Assembly (NCBI GenBank): GCA_024398615.1
Contig: JAKSIU010000007.1
Location: 22,449 to 86,448, forward strand
Length of the DNA: 64,000 nucleotides
Direction of reading: 5' to 3'
Origin: Bacteroidaceae bacterium
GTDB lineage: Bacteria; Bacteroidota; Bacteroidia; Bacteroidales; Bacteroidaceae
Each line of letters begins with the position of its first letter. Position 1 is the first letter of the stretch. Positions 56,233 to 64,000 of the stretch are shown here, piece by piece. The notes under the pieces are model-generated. The model was not told where the DNA came from. It saw only the letters and a list, made by a program, of their open reading frames with translations, and did no database searches. The translations under genes and the position numbers were made by a program.

Positions 56233-57105
56233 ATGAGAGTAGGCATAGACAACGATTCCGGTTTCTGTTTCGGCGTCCTGTCCGCAATAGGCAAGGCCGA
56301 AGAGGAACTTCAGGGAGACGGCACACTGTACTGTCTGGGCGATATTGTCCACAACGGCATTGAGTGCAGACGTCTGTCCGAACTTGGACTCCGCACCATT
56401 GATCATAGCCAGTTCGACAGTCTGCCCAGCGGCTCCAGAGTGCTTCTCCGTGCCCATGGTGAGCCGCCATCGACCTACAGGATTGCCAGGGAACGCGGCA
56501 TAACTCTCATTGACGCAACCTGTCCGGTTGTCCTGAAGCTCCAGCAGCGCATTCTTGCCCAGTACAGGGAGATGGATGCATCAAAGCAGCAGATTGTGAT
56601 TTTCGGGCAGAAGGGACACGCCGAGGTACTTGGCCTTGTAGGACAGACCGACGGTAACGCGCTTGTCATAGAACACGCTGACGAAATCGGTCTGATTGAC
56701 TTTTCAAAAGACGTGTTCCTGTATTCGCAGACGACCAAGTCGGCCGACAGTTACAAAGAACTGGCTGCACTCATAGAGGAACGCCTTCAGCCGGAATGCC
56801 GGCTTGTGACCGCCAATACCGTGTGCGGACAGGTGTCGCACCGCAGCTGCCATATCAGGGAATTCGCCAGCCAGTATGACGCAGTCCTGTTCGTATCGGG
56901 CCGCAAGAGTTCGAACGGCAAGGTTCTGTTCAGCGAATGCCTTGATGTCAATCCGCGGTCATACCATATAGAAAATAAGGATGACATTGACTTCACCATG
57001 TTCGAGGGTGTGGAAAGCGTAGGTATCTGCGGCGCCACATCGACCCCGAAATGGCTCATGGAGGAATGCCGGGATCACATACTCAAACACTTTACTAAAC
57101 AATAA
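56233..57105 (+). CDS. ispH: 4-hydroxy-3-methylbut-2-enyl diphosphate reductase
   Basis: 290 aa from ATG 56233 (RVGIDNDSGFCFGV); an ATG six codons earlier is possible. Three Cys ligands for the 4Fe-4S cluster are seen in SGFCFGV, DATCPVV and NTVCGQ. HGEPPSTY carries a His of the active site. It makes IPP and DMAPP in the last MEP step; ispF is at the other end of the window. Confidence 0.96.
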   Translation: MRVGIDNDSGFCFGVLSAIGKAEEELQGDGTLYCLGDIVHNGIECRRLSELGLRTIDHSQFDSLPSGSRVLLRAHGEPPSTYRIARERGITLIDATCPVVLKLQQRILAQYREMDASKQQIVIFGQKGHAEVLGLVGQTDGNALVIEHADEIGLIDFSKDVFLYSQTTKSADSYKELAALIEERLQPECRLVTANTVCGQVSHRSCHIREFASQYDAVLFVSGRKSSNGKVLFSECLDVNPRSYHIENKDDIDFTMFEGVESVGICGATSTPKWLMEECRDHILKHFTKQ

Positions 57106-57111
57106 CAGCTT

Positions 57112-58065
57112 ATGGGTCTGAAAACGAATGAAATCGGAAAGACAGGAATGAAGGTTGCCAACCTTGCATTCGGTGCATCCTCACTGGGTGGCGTATTCCA
57201 CGACATTGATGAAAGCAGGGCTGTCCGAGCTGTGTTCACAGCCGTTGAGAACGGACTGAATTTCATTGACGTATCACCGTACTACGGACATTACAAAGCC
57301 GAAACCGTGCTGGGAAAGGCTCTGAAGGACATTCCACGTGACAAATACTATCTCTCCACCAAGGTGGGACGATACGGCAAGGACGGGGTAAATACCTGGG
57401 ACTACAGTGCCAAACGTGCCACGGATAGCGTTTATGAGAGCATGGAACGTCTGAACATCGACCATATTGACCTGATCAACGTTCATGACATTGAATTCCA
57501 GGCGGCTCTTCCGGGTGGTCTGCAGAAAGTTGTCGACGAAACGCTTCCCGCTCTTGTCGAACTTCGCGACAAGGGAATCGTGAGCCATGTCGGCATTACC
57601 GACCTTCAGCTGGAAAACCTGAAATGGGTGGTTGACCACGCTCCCGCAGGAACAGTTGAAAGTATCCTGAACTTCTGTCATTTCACACTGAACGACGACA
57701 AGCTGAACGACTATCTGGGATATTTCGAACAGAAGGGAATCGGAGTCATCAACGCATCGCCTCTGTCAATGGGACTTCTCTCGGAACGCGGTGTGCCTGC
57801 CTGGCATCCGGCTCCAGCACCGCTGGTCGAAGCCTGCGCCAAGGCCGCAGCCCACTGCAAGGCCCGCGGTACGAATATCGAGAAACTGGCTGTGCAGTAT
57901 TCGCTCAGCAATCCCCGTATTGCCACGACCCTGTTCTCATCGGCCAACCCTGACAATGTTCTGAGAAACATCAGAGTTGCCGAGGAACCCATTGACTGGG
58001 ATCTGGTATTTGAGGTCCAGGAGATAATAGGCAGTCAGAAACGTGTAAGCTGGTGCAATTCATGA
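57112..58065 (+). CDS. Aldo/keto reductase, L-galactose/L-fucose dehydrogenase type
   Basis: 317 aa. The AKR tetrad is visible: Asp and Tyr in FIDVSPYYGHY, Lys in LSTKVGRYG, and His in INVHDIEFQ. The sequence strongly resembles the plant L-galactose dehydrogenase subgroup (FGASSLGGVF, HDIEF, NASPLSMGLL, AWHPAP). That group oxidises L-galactose, L-fucose or D-arabinose at C1 to the lactone. It is first of three genes joined by 4-nt overlaps with an amidohydrolase that would open the lactone. Substrate is inferred. Confidence 0.85.
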   Translation: MGLKTNEIGKTGMKVANLAFGASSLGGVFHDIDESRAVRAVFTAVENGLNFIDVSPYYGHYKAETVLGKALKDIPRDKYYLSTKVGRYGKDGVNTWDYSAKRATDSVYESMERLNIDHIDLINVHDIEFQAALPGGLQKVVDETLPALVELRDKGIVSHVGITDLQLENLKWVVDHAPAGTVESILNFCHFTLNDDKLNDYLGYFEQKGIGVINASPLSMGLLSERGVPAWHPAPAPLVEACAKAAAHCKARGTNIEKLAVQYSLSNPRIATTLFSSANPDNVLRNIRVAEEPIDWDLVFEVQEIIGSQKRVSWCNS

Positions 58066-58982
58066 AGATAATCGACGCGCATTCACACCTGTGGCTGCGG
58101 CAGGACACCATCGTTGACGGCAAGCCCATCAGGACTCTTGAAAACGGACGTTCCCTTTTCATGGGTGAAGTGAGGCAGATGGTTCCGCCGTTCATCATCG
58201 ACGGCCGCAACACAGCCGAGATATTCCTGTCAAATATGGATTACGCCCAGGTGACTGCAGCAGTCATAGTTCAGGAATTCATTGACGGGCTGCAGAATGA
58301 TTATCTGGAACAGGTACAGAATGCTTATCCGGACCGTTTTCTCTGCTGCGGCATGGCCGAATACCGCAAGCCGGGATACGCAGAGCAGATACGCGGCCTT
58401 CTGGACAGAGGATTCAGGGCCATTGCAATACCCGGGCATCGTCTTGGCACTCCCGATGGAGGACGCATCTCCCTGACCTGCCCTGAAATGATGTCTGTCT
58501 TCCACCTTCTTGAGGACAAGGGAGCCATACTCTCCATCACGCTTGAAGACGGGGCTGTCCAGGTTCCCGAGATGGAGGAGGTCATTCAGGAATGCCCGAA
58601 TCTGAAGATTGCCGTAGGACATTTCGGAATGGTTACCCGTCCCGACTGGAAGGAACAGATAAAACTGGCACGTCACAGGAACGTGATGATTGAATCGGGC
58701 GGCATAACATGGCTTTTCAACGACGAATTCTACCCCTTCAAGGGAGCCGTGAAGGCCATCCTGGAGGCATCGGACCTTGTAGGCATGGACAAGCTCATGT
58801 GGGGTTCGGACTATCCGCGCACCATTACGGCCATAACGTACCGCATGTCATTTGATTTCATTCTGAAGTCCGATGCCATGTCCCTTCGCGACAAGGAACT
58901 GTTCCTTGGAGAGAACGCGGCCCGTTTCTATGGGATTGAAACCGAATTGGATTTACCTTATATTAAAAACATGTCAGAATGA
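58062..58982 (+). CDS. Amidohydrolase family protein (possible sugar lactonase)
   Basis: 306 aa from ATG 58062, which overlaps the AKR stop by 4 nt. Features: IDAHSHLW (HxH metal pair), AVGHFGM, and MWGSDYPRT with the catalytic Asp near the end. COG3618/PF04909 members include L-fucono- and L-rhamnono-lactonases. Placement after an L-fucose/L-galactose dehydrogenase type AKR fits lactone opening. A decarboxylase role is possible. Confidence 0.82.
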   Translation: MKIIDAHSHLWLRQDTIVDGKPIRTLENGRSLFMGEVRQMVPPFIIDGRNTAEIFLSNMDYAQVTAAVIVQEFIDGLQNDYLEQVQNAYPDRFLCCGMAEYRKPGYAEQIRGLLDRGFRAIAIPGHRLGTPDGGRISLTCPEMMSVFHLLEDKGAILSITLEDGAVQVPEMEEVIQECPNLKIAVGHFGMVTRPDWKEQIKLARHRNVMIESGGITWLFNDEFYPFKGAVKAILEASDLVGMDKLMWGSDYPRTITAITYRMSFDFILKSDAMSLRDKELFLGENAARFYGIETELDLPYIKNMSE

Positions 58983-60001
58983 GACTTGTAAGAATACCGT
59001 CTCCCGGGGCCATTACGGTTGAAGAGGCCCCGAAACCCGAAGCACTTGAAGGACAGGTGCTGCTCAAGATCAATTACGTGGGTTTCTGCGGATCGGACCT
59101 GAACACTTTTCTGGGACGTAATCTCATGGCCAAGGAGGCCGTGATTCCCGGACATGAGATTGGAGCGACAATCGAAGATACAGGAGCAGGAGTTCCCGAA
59201 TTCCTCAAACCGGGAATGGTAGTGACCGTCAATCCCTATACCAACTGCGGACATTGCGCCGCATGCCGTTCCGGCCACACCAACGCCTGTGAATTCAACG
59301 AAACTCTGGGCGTACAGCGCGACGGTGCAATGCGCGACTATATGGTTCTTCCATGGGAAAAGATAATTCCGGCCCAAGGCCTCAGTCCGCGTGACTGCGC
59401 TCTTGTCGAGCCCATGAGCGTAGGCTTCCACGCCGTTTCCAGAGCACAGGTGACTGACAGCGATACCGTACTGGTATTCGGCTGCGGCATGATAGGCGTA
59501 GGAGCCATAGTCCGTGCCTCGCTGCGTGGAGCGACGGTGATTGCCGTTGATCTTGACGATGAGAAGCTGGCTCTGGCCCTCAGACTTGGAGCTGCCCACA
59601 CAATCAATTCCGGCAGGGAGAACCTGCATGAGAGACTCATGGAACTGACTTCAGGAATGGGACCTACAGTGGTCGTCGAAGCCGTAGGAAGCATCCCGAC
59701 CTATCAGGCCGCCATCAACGAAGTGGCATTCTCAGGCCGCGTGGTCTGCATAGGATATTCAAAGAACGATGTCACGCTGACCACATCGCTTTTTGTAAAG
59801 AAGGAACTTCACATATTCGGTTCCCGCAACGCCATGCCGGGCGATTTCGAAGCCGTGATACGCTATCTGCTGCGCGGCACCTGCCCGAAGGATGAGCTGG
59901 TATCGGCCTCCGTCACACCTGAAAACGCTTTGGAAGCAATGCAACAGTGGGTTGCCGCTCCAGGAAAAACATTCCGCATTCTTGTTAACTTCAACCAATA
60001 A
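58979..60001 (+). CDS. Zinc-binding alcohol dehydrogenase (MDR family)
   Basis: 340 aa. The catalytic zinc site has Cys in VGFCGSD and His/Glu in PGHEIG. The structural zinc lobe is NCGHCAACRSGHTNAC, four Cys. The Rossmann block VFGCGMIGVGAIV binds NAD(P). It overlaps the amidohydrolase by 4 nt. Relatives oxidise polyols, threonine or 2-keto-3-deoxy sugar acids; the last would complete a non-phosphorylated sugar route, but a dehydratase is missing here. Confidence 0.87.
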   Translation: MRLVRIPSPGAITVEEAPKPEALEGQVLLKINYVGFCGSDLNTFLGRNLMAKEAVIPGHEIGATIEDTGAGVPEFLKPGMVVTVNPYTNCGHCAACRSGHTNACEFNETLGVQRDGAMRDYMVLPWEKIIPAQGLSPRDCALVEPMSVGFHAVSRAQVTDSDTVLVFGCGMIGVGAIVRASLRGATVIAVDLDDEKLALALRLGAAHTINSGRENLHERLMELTSGMGPTVVVEAVGSIPTYQAAINEVAFSGRVVCIGYSKNDVTLTTSLFVKKELHIFGSRNAMPGDFEAVIRYLLRGTCPKDELVSASVTPENALEAMQQWVAAPGKTFRILVNFNQ

Positions 60002-60023
60002 CAATCAAAAAACTTTTAGACAA

Positions 60024-60680
60024 ATGAAAAAAGCGATCATGACTTTTGCAGCCATTCTTGGCTTTTCTGTTATGGCAAACGCCGAAGTAGGTTTCTTCAT
60101 TGGCGGAGATCTGAATTACAAGACCCACACTGTAAAAACCACCCCTTTCAATGACGGCAAGTTCGAAAAAGAAAGGACCACATGGGAATATAAGGATTTT
60201 GCAATAGCACCGACAATAGGTATCAGCATTGATGAAACCTGGGAAATAGGTCTTTCCTTTGGCATTGAGAACTATAATGACAAAACATACGAGGAAAACT
60301 CCAAGGCATACAGTGCAGAGCTTTATGGAAGCCGCTATTTTGACCTGACAGACAAGCTTTCATGGTTCGTTGAAGCAGGTGCGTGTTTCTCACATGCAAT
60401 GGAACTGGAAGAAGAAGAGTACGCCAAGGAAAGAATACTCGAGTTCTACATTGAACCGGGTCTGTGCTACTCTCTGAGCGACCATTGGAGTCTGGAACTT
60501 TCATTCGATTTCCTGGGACTGGGTTATAGTATGTATTGGGACGAAACCCTTGACGATGCAAAGAACCCGATTGATGACAAGAAGTTTTACAAGAACTTCG
60601 ATTTCGGTTGCACCACATCTCCCGGCAACATACATGACTTGAGCGAAGCCGTAGGTCTGTCATTGTACTACGAATTCTGA
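60024..60680 (+). CDS. Outer-membrane beta-barrel protein
   Basis: 218 aa from ATG 60024. The signal peptide is KAIMTFAAILGFSVMANA, and the mature chain alternates hydrophobic and charged residues in strand-like units (GFFIGGDLNYKT, WEIGLSFGIENY), ending in LSLYYEF with a terminal Phe. This matches the small OmpA/OmpW-like barrel group (outer membrane beta-barrel domain). No substrate known. It is 22 nt after the alcohol dehydrogenase gene. Confidence 0.83.
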   Translation: MKKAIMTFAAILGFSVMANAEVGFFIGGDLNYKTHTVKTTPFNDGKFEKERTTWEYKDFAIAPTIGISIDETWEIGLSFGIENYNDKTYEENSKAYSAELYGSRYFDLTDKLSWFVEAGACFSHAMELEEEEYAKERILEFYIEPGLCYSLSDHWSLELSFDFLGLGYSMYWDETLDDAKNPIDDKKFYKNFDFGCTTSPGNIHDLSEAVGLSLYYEF

Positions 60681-60682
60681 TC

Positions 60683-61690
60683 ATGAAGAAAGGCGTATCC
60701 ACAACATTGAAAATAGCACTGCCGCTGCTCATATCGGCGACAGTGCTGTATTTCACGTACCGGAACTACGATTTCTCACTGTTCTGGTCCGACATGAAGC
60801 GCATCAACTGGCTATGGCTGGCCGCAGCACTGTCATTCAGTGCGCTGGGACCTCTGTTCCGAGGTCTCAGGTGGAATCTGCTGCTTGAGCCAATAGGATA
60901 TGACGTGCCCAGAAAGGACACCATCCTGACCGTTTTTACCGGATACGCCGCCAACATCATCATACCACGGGTAGGCGAGATATGCCGCTGCAGCATGCTC
61001 GAGCAGAACGCCCGCGTGCCATTCTCAAAAGGACTCGGCACACTGGTTGCCGAACGCTGCGTTGACGCCGTGTTGCTGGGACTCATTGTTCTTGGCAGCA
61101 TATTGTCGCAACTGGGCCAGTTCCGCCTGCTTCTGACTCCCGATGCCGACATGACAACCGCCGGCCTCACAGAACCGGTACCGTTCTACGCGAACCCGTC
61201 GTTCTGGTACTGGACTGTCGGAATACTGGCGGTCTGCGCCATCGGTTGGTGGCTGTGTGCCAAATTCCATCTCTGGGACAAGATAAAAGGCTTTATCATG
61301 GATTTCTGGGAAGGTTTCCTCTCCCTGAAACAGATCAGGCGCCTGCCTCTGTTCCTTATCTATTCGTTCGGAATCTGGATCTGCTACTATTTTGAACTCT
61401 ATCTGGCATTCTACTGTCTGCCTACCACTGCAGCCGTCGGCCCCGTTGCCGGACTGGCCTGCTTTGCAGCCAGCAGCATTGCCGTCCTCGTGCCAACCCC
61501 GAACGGGGCCGGTCCCTGGAACCTTGCAATAGTCAAGATGCTTGGCATTTACGGCGTACCGGAGTCCGATGCCCAGCCAATGTCATTCGTCCTGCATTTC
61601 TGCCAGACCATGATCTATCTGCTCTGCGGATTCATAGCATGGGTGGCACTTAAAATAATTCATCGCAATGGAACATCCCGAAAACAGTGA
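60683..61690 (+). CDS. UPF0104/flippase-like membrane protein (lysylphosphatidylglycerol synthase TM family)
   Basis: 335 aa with about eight membrane segments. Family features: SALGPLFRGLRWNLLL and GYAANIIIPRVGEICR with a conserved Arg-Gly-Glu region, LVAERCVDAVLLG, and VLVPTPNGAGPWN near the C-terminal segment. These are the TM domain of MprF-like and AglD-like proteins, thought to move lipids across the membrane. The synthase part is missing. 2 nt after the barrel gene. Confidence 0.86.
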   Translation: MKKGVSTTLKIALPLLISATVLYFTYRNYDFSLFWSDMKRINWLWLAAALSFSALGPLFRGLRWNLLLEPIGYDVPRKDTILTVFTGYAANIIIPRVGEICRCSMLEQNARVPFSKGLGTLVAERCVDAVLLGLIVLGSILSQLGQFRLLLTPDADMTTAGLTEPVPFYANPSFWYWTVGILAVCAIGWWLCAKFHLWDKIKGFIMDFWEGFLSLKQIRRLPLFLIYSFGIWICYYFELYLAFYCLPTTAAVGPVAGLACFAASSIAVLVPTPNGAGPWNLAIVKMLGIYGVPESDAQPMSFVLHFCQTMIYLLCGFIAWVALKIIHRNGTSRKQ

Positions 61691-62765
61691 AGAGTATAAA
61701 GGTCTGACAGTCAACAGCGGAGTTGTACAGCCGGACAGCGTAAACCCTTATTTCAAGGCTAACCGGCCGCGTCGTCAGGCACTGCTCACACCCGGACAGT
61801 ACGTCGAGGGCATTGTCAAGGGTGACATCACGGTCCTGAGCCGCGCCGTCACGCTGGTTGAGAGCCTGCGACCCGAGCATCAGGCCATAGCACAGGAAGT
61901 CATTGAGAAATGCCTTCCATTTTCGGGAAATTCCGTCCGCATCGGAATAAGCGGTGTCCCAGGAGCCGGGAAAAGCACATCGATTGACGAATTCGGTCTG
62001 CACGTACTGAAAGACGGCGGCCGGCTGGCAGTGCTTGCCATTGACCCGAGTTCGGAACGCACCAAAGGCAGCATTCTGGGTGACAAGACACGAATGGAGA
62101 AGCTTTCGGTCCACCCCGATGCCTTTATCCGCCCCAGCCCGTCTGCCGGAAGTCTGGGAGGCGTTGCACGGAAGACCCGTGAAACCATAGTCCTTTGCGA
62201 AGCCGCCGGCTTTGACAAGATATTCGTTGAAACCGTAGGCGTAGGCCAGAGCGAGACAGCCGTCCATTCCATGGTCGATTTCTTCCTGCTCATCCAGCTT
62301 GCCGGCACCGGCGACGAACTGCAGGGAATCAAGCGCGGAATCATGGAAATGGCCGACGGAATTGCCATCAACAAAGCCGATGGCGACAATATCCCCAAGG
62401 CTGAACTTGCTGCCCAGAGCTTCCGCAACGCCCTGCACCTGTTCCCTGCCCCCGACAGCGGCTGGACTCCTCAGGTAGTGACCTACTCCGGCTTCTACGG
62501 CCTCAAAATCAAGGAAGTATGGGATATGATCTGGGCGTACATCGACTTTGTAAAGAAGAACGGCTATTTCCAGTTCCGCCGCAATGAGCAGGCCAAGTAC
62601 TGGATGTACGAGTCCATCAACGAATCCCTGAAGAACAGCTTCTACAACAACCCCGAAATAGCAGCCCGTCTGGAACAGGCCGAAAGGAATGTGCTTGGAG
62701 GACAGCAGACATCGTTCACCGCAGCCCAGCAACTGCTCTCTCTGTATATGGATTCTCTGAAATGA
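61668..62765 (+). CDS. meaB: MeaB/ArgK-type GTPase (methylmalonyl-CoA mutase chaperone)
   Basis: 365 aa. P-loop GVPGAGKST, DPSSERTKGSILGDKTRM, ETVGVGQSET (switch region) and INKADG are intact. MeaB loads and protects the B12 cofactor of methylmalonyl-CoA mutase. Mutase genes are not in the window. The start overlaps the flippase-like gene by 23 nt. In Bacteroidales this GTPase usually stands apart from the mutase. Confidence 0.93.
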   Translation: MEHPENSEEYKGLTVNSGVVQPDSVNPYFKANRPRRQALLTPGQYVEGIVKGDITVLSRAVTLVESLRPEHQAIAQEVIEKCLPFSGNSVRIGISGVPGAGKSTSIDEFGLHVLKDGGRLAVLAIDPSSERTKGSILGDKTRMEKLSVHPDAFIRPSPSAGSLGGVARKTRETIVLCEAAGFDKIFVETVGVGQSETAVHSMVDFFLLIQLAGTGDELQGIKRGIMEMADGIAINKADGDNIPKAELAAQSFRNALHLFPAPDSGWTPQVVTYSGFYGLKIKEVWDMIWAYIDFVKKNGYFQFRRNEQAKYWMYESINESLKNSFYNNPEIAARLEQAERNVLGGQQTSFTAAQQLLSLYMDSLK

Positions 62766-62786
62766 ACTTATTGACATTTGACAGAC

Positions 62787-63860
62787 ATGAAAAGACTTTG
62801 TGAAGCCATGGCGGCAATGGCATTGGGAGCCGTTTGCGGAATGAACGGATGCAAGGCCCAGAACAACAACATGAAAAGCGTTGAAGCCAATGAATTCGAG
62901 CAGGCGATTCTGGAACCCGGAGTATTCCTGCTTGATGTACGGACACCGCAGGAATATGCCGAAGGACACATTGCCGGCGCCATCAATGCCGATGTCAGAG
63001 CCGATGGGTTCATGGACAACATTGCCGGAATCCTGCCCAAGGACATGAAGGCAGCAGTCTATTGCCGCACCGGAAACCGCAGCAAGACAGCCGCAGGACA
63101 GCTTGTCAGAGCCGGATACCAGGTCATTGAACTCAATACCGGAATAACCGGCTGGACCGAGGCCGGCAAAGCAGTGACACAGGATGAAGCCGATGCATTC
63201 CTGACCACAAGCGGCAGAAGCGTCCGTATGTACTGCATCAAGCACGGCAGCGTTCGCATGAACATTGACGGCAAATGGCTGTACGTTGACCCCGTGGGAC
63301 GTGGAGCGCAGCCGGTAACCGACTACTCTGTCCTACCGAAAGCCGATGTCATTCTGATAACACACGAACACGGTGACCATCTGGATGCCGATGCCATCAA
63401 TCAGCTGTCAAAAGACGGGACTCTGATTATTGCCAACCCGAACAGCCAGAAGCAGTTGGGCAAGGGCGAGACCATGGTTCCAGGCGATACCCGCACACTT
63501 GACGGGGGGCTTGCAATCAAAGCCGTCCCCGCATACAACAGCACCCAGGGCAGGGAGAACTTCCATCCAAAAGGACGCGACAACGGCTACCTGATAAGCA
63601 TTGACGGATTCACCGTATACGTTGCCGGTGACACCGAAGACATTCCGGAACTTTCCGAGCTGTCAGATCTGAACATTGATGTGGCATTCCTTCCATGTAA
63701 TCAGCCCTATACCATGACCCCGGAACAATTGAAGTCCGCAGCCATGACCATCGGCCCCAAAGTACTGTTTCCATACCATTACGGCAACACCGACATGAAT
63801 CAGGTTACCGGACAGCTTGAAGACAGCGGCATTGACGTGCGCATACGTCGGTATCAGTAG
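62787..63860 (+). CDS. Lipoprotein with rhodanese domain fused to metallo-beta-lactamase-fold hydrolase
   Basis: 357 aa from ATG 62787. A hydrophobic start (AMAAMALGAVCGMNGCKAQ) with Cys at a plausible lipobox suggests an envelope lipoprotein. The rhodanese domain (residues about 30-130) has the active Cys loop VYCRTGNRS. The MBL domain follows with THEHGDHLDAD (HxHxDH), AGDTED and PYHYGN, resembling COG2220/UlaG-type hydrolases. The usual ETHE1-rhodanese order is reversed here. Persulfide or other sulfur chemistry at the envelope is inferred only. Confidence 0.85.
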   Translation: MKRLCEAMAAMALGAVCGMNGCKAQNNNMKSVEANEFEQAILEPGVFLLDVRTPQEYAEGHIAGAINADVRADGFMDNIAGILPKDMKAAVYCRTGNRSKTAAGQLVRAGYQVIELNTGITGWTEAGKAVTQDEADAFLTTSGRSVRMYCIKHGSVRMNIDGKWLYVDPVGRGAQPVTDYSVLPKADVILITHEHGDHLDADAINQLSKDGTLIIANPNSQKQLGKGETMVPGDTRTLDGGLAIKAVPAYNSTQGRENFHPKGRDNGYLISIDGFTVYVAGDTEDIPELSELSDLNIDVAFLPCNQPYTMTPEQLKSAAMTIGPKVLFPYHYGNTDMNQVTGQLEDSGIDVRIRRYQ

Positions 63861-63933
63861 GGACAAGTAATGCCGACAGAGAGCGGCCTGAATTTTTGAG
63901 CCGGTCAAATGACCATCATATTGTCAAAATCCA

Positions 63934-63941
63934 TACCTTTG
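63934..63941 (+). promoter_or_regulatory. -7 box (TACCTTTG) near the window end
   Basis: Matches TAnnTTTG, 30 nt before an ATG at 63972. -33 spacing is unclear. The remaining 63861-63971 gap holds nothing else recognisable. Confidence 0.4.
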
Positions 63942-63971
63942 TTGCCGATAAACGGAAAGATCAACAACTGT

Positions 63972-64000
63972 ATGGATGACAATGCGGACTGTAAAACCCA
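63972..64000 (+). CDS. Possible start of a further gene (cut by window edge)
   Basis: An ATG downstream of a -7 box opens nine codons (MDDNADCKT) to the window edge with no stop. Too short to identify. Confidence 0.25.

Noticed and set aside
61650-63245. 531-codon open frame on the minus strand
   Set aside because: It is antisense to meaB and the rhodanese-MBL gene, both of which have complete, recognisable catalytic motifs. Its translation resembles no family.

Overview
The window is about 64 kb of a Bacteroidota chromosome, order Bacteroidales, probably from a gut or oral-type anaerobe related to Prevotellaceae or Porphyromonadaceae. The evidence is type IX secretion genes (porU, porV, porQ), an OstA-like LPS export protein, TAnnTTTG (-7) promoter boxes in place of sigma70 boxes, A-rich ribosome entry regions with few Shine-Dalgarno sites, and Bacteroidales gene orders such as FAH-porU-porV-ispF, porQ-cmk-ispH and rplM-rpsI-rpsB-tsf. 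Genus is not resolved. Almost all of the window is housekeeping DNA. No insertion sequence, prophage, integrase or CRISPR array was seen.

Layout. 1-6.4 kb (minus): a FAH-family gene, T9SS sortase porU, its outer-membrane partner porV, ispF and the start of a CCA-adding enzyme gene. 6.5-8.3 kb: a SUI1/eIF1-like factor convergent with an M28 peptidase that carries a C-terminal beta-barrel-like domain. 8.4-11.3 kb (minus): rplM-rpsI-rpsB-tsf, with structured leaders before rplM and rpsB. 11.5-13.0 kb: two membrane proteins. 13.0-13.5 kb: a 188-bp long palindromic repeat. 13.5-17.7 kb (minus): purB, an rluB-like pseudouridine synthase with a long GGY/R/Q-rich tail, and asnS. 18-23 kb (plus): an MFS carrier, a HAD phosphatase, a nucleoside-recognition (Gate) membrane protein and a POT peptide transporter. 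23.2-24.9 kb (minus): an Rpn-type PD-(D/E)XK nuclease with internal 57-bp tandem repeats, and a thioesterase.

24.9-28.1 kb (plus) is the most unusual stretch. It is a compact four-gene operon with a DUF1648-like membrane protein, a Y-family translesion polymerase, a YolD-like motif fused to a MutT/Nudix hydrolase, and a SprT/Spartan-like zinc protease. It looks like a DNA-damage-tolerance cassette joining lesion bypass, nucleotide-pool cleaning and possibly DNA-protein crosslink proteolysis. A tRNA-Val with a textbook promoter and terminator follows.

28.4-44.1 kb (minus): tig-clpP-clpX, then a long run recQ-guaB-three SurA/PPIase-like genes-ostA-small membrane protein-mutL-trpS. 44.2-46.8 kb (plus): lptB overlapping an M6 metalloprotease that may be a T9SS substrate. 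46.8-54.4 kb (minus): der, era, rpmF and yceD; a histidine kinase, tatD, an unknown gene and a prenyl synthase; and tonB. 54.5-63.9 kb (plus): porQ-cmk-ispH; a tightly coupled aldo/keto reductase-amidohydrolase-zinc alcohol dehydrogenase set that may oxidise L-fucose or L-galactose; a beta-barrel protein; a flippase-like membrane protein; a MeaB GTPase; and a rhodanese/metallo-beta-lactamase lipoprotein. All functions are read from motifs and remembered family features; no database search was run.
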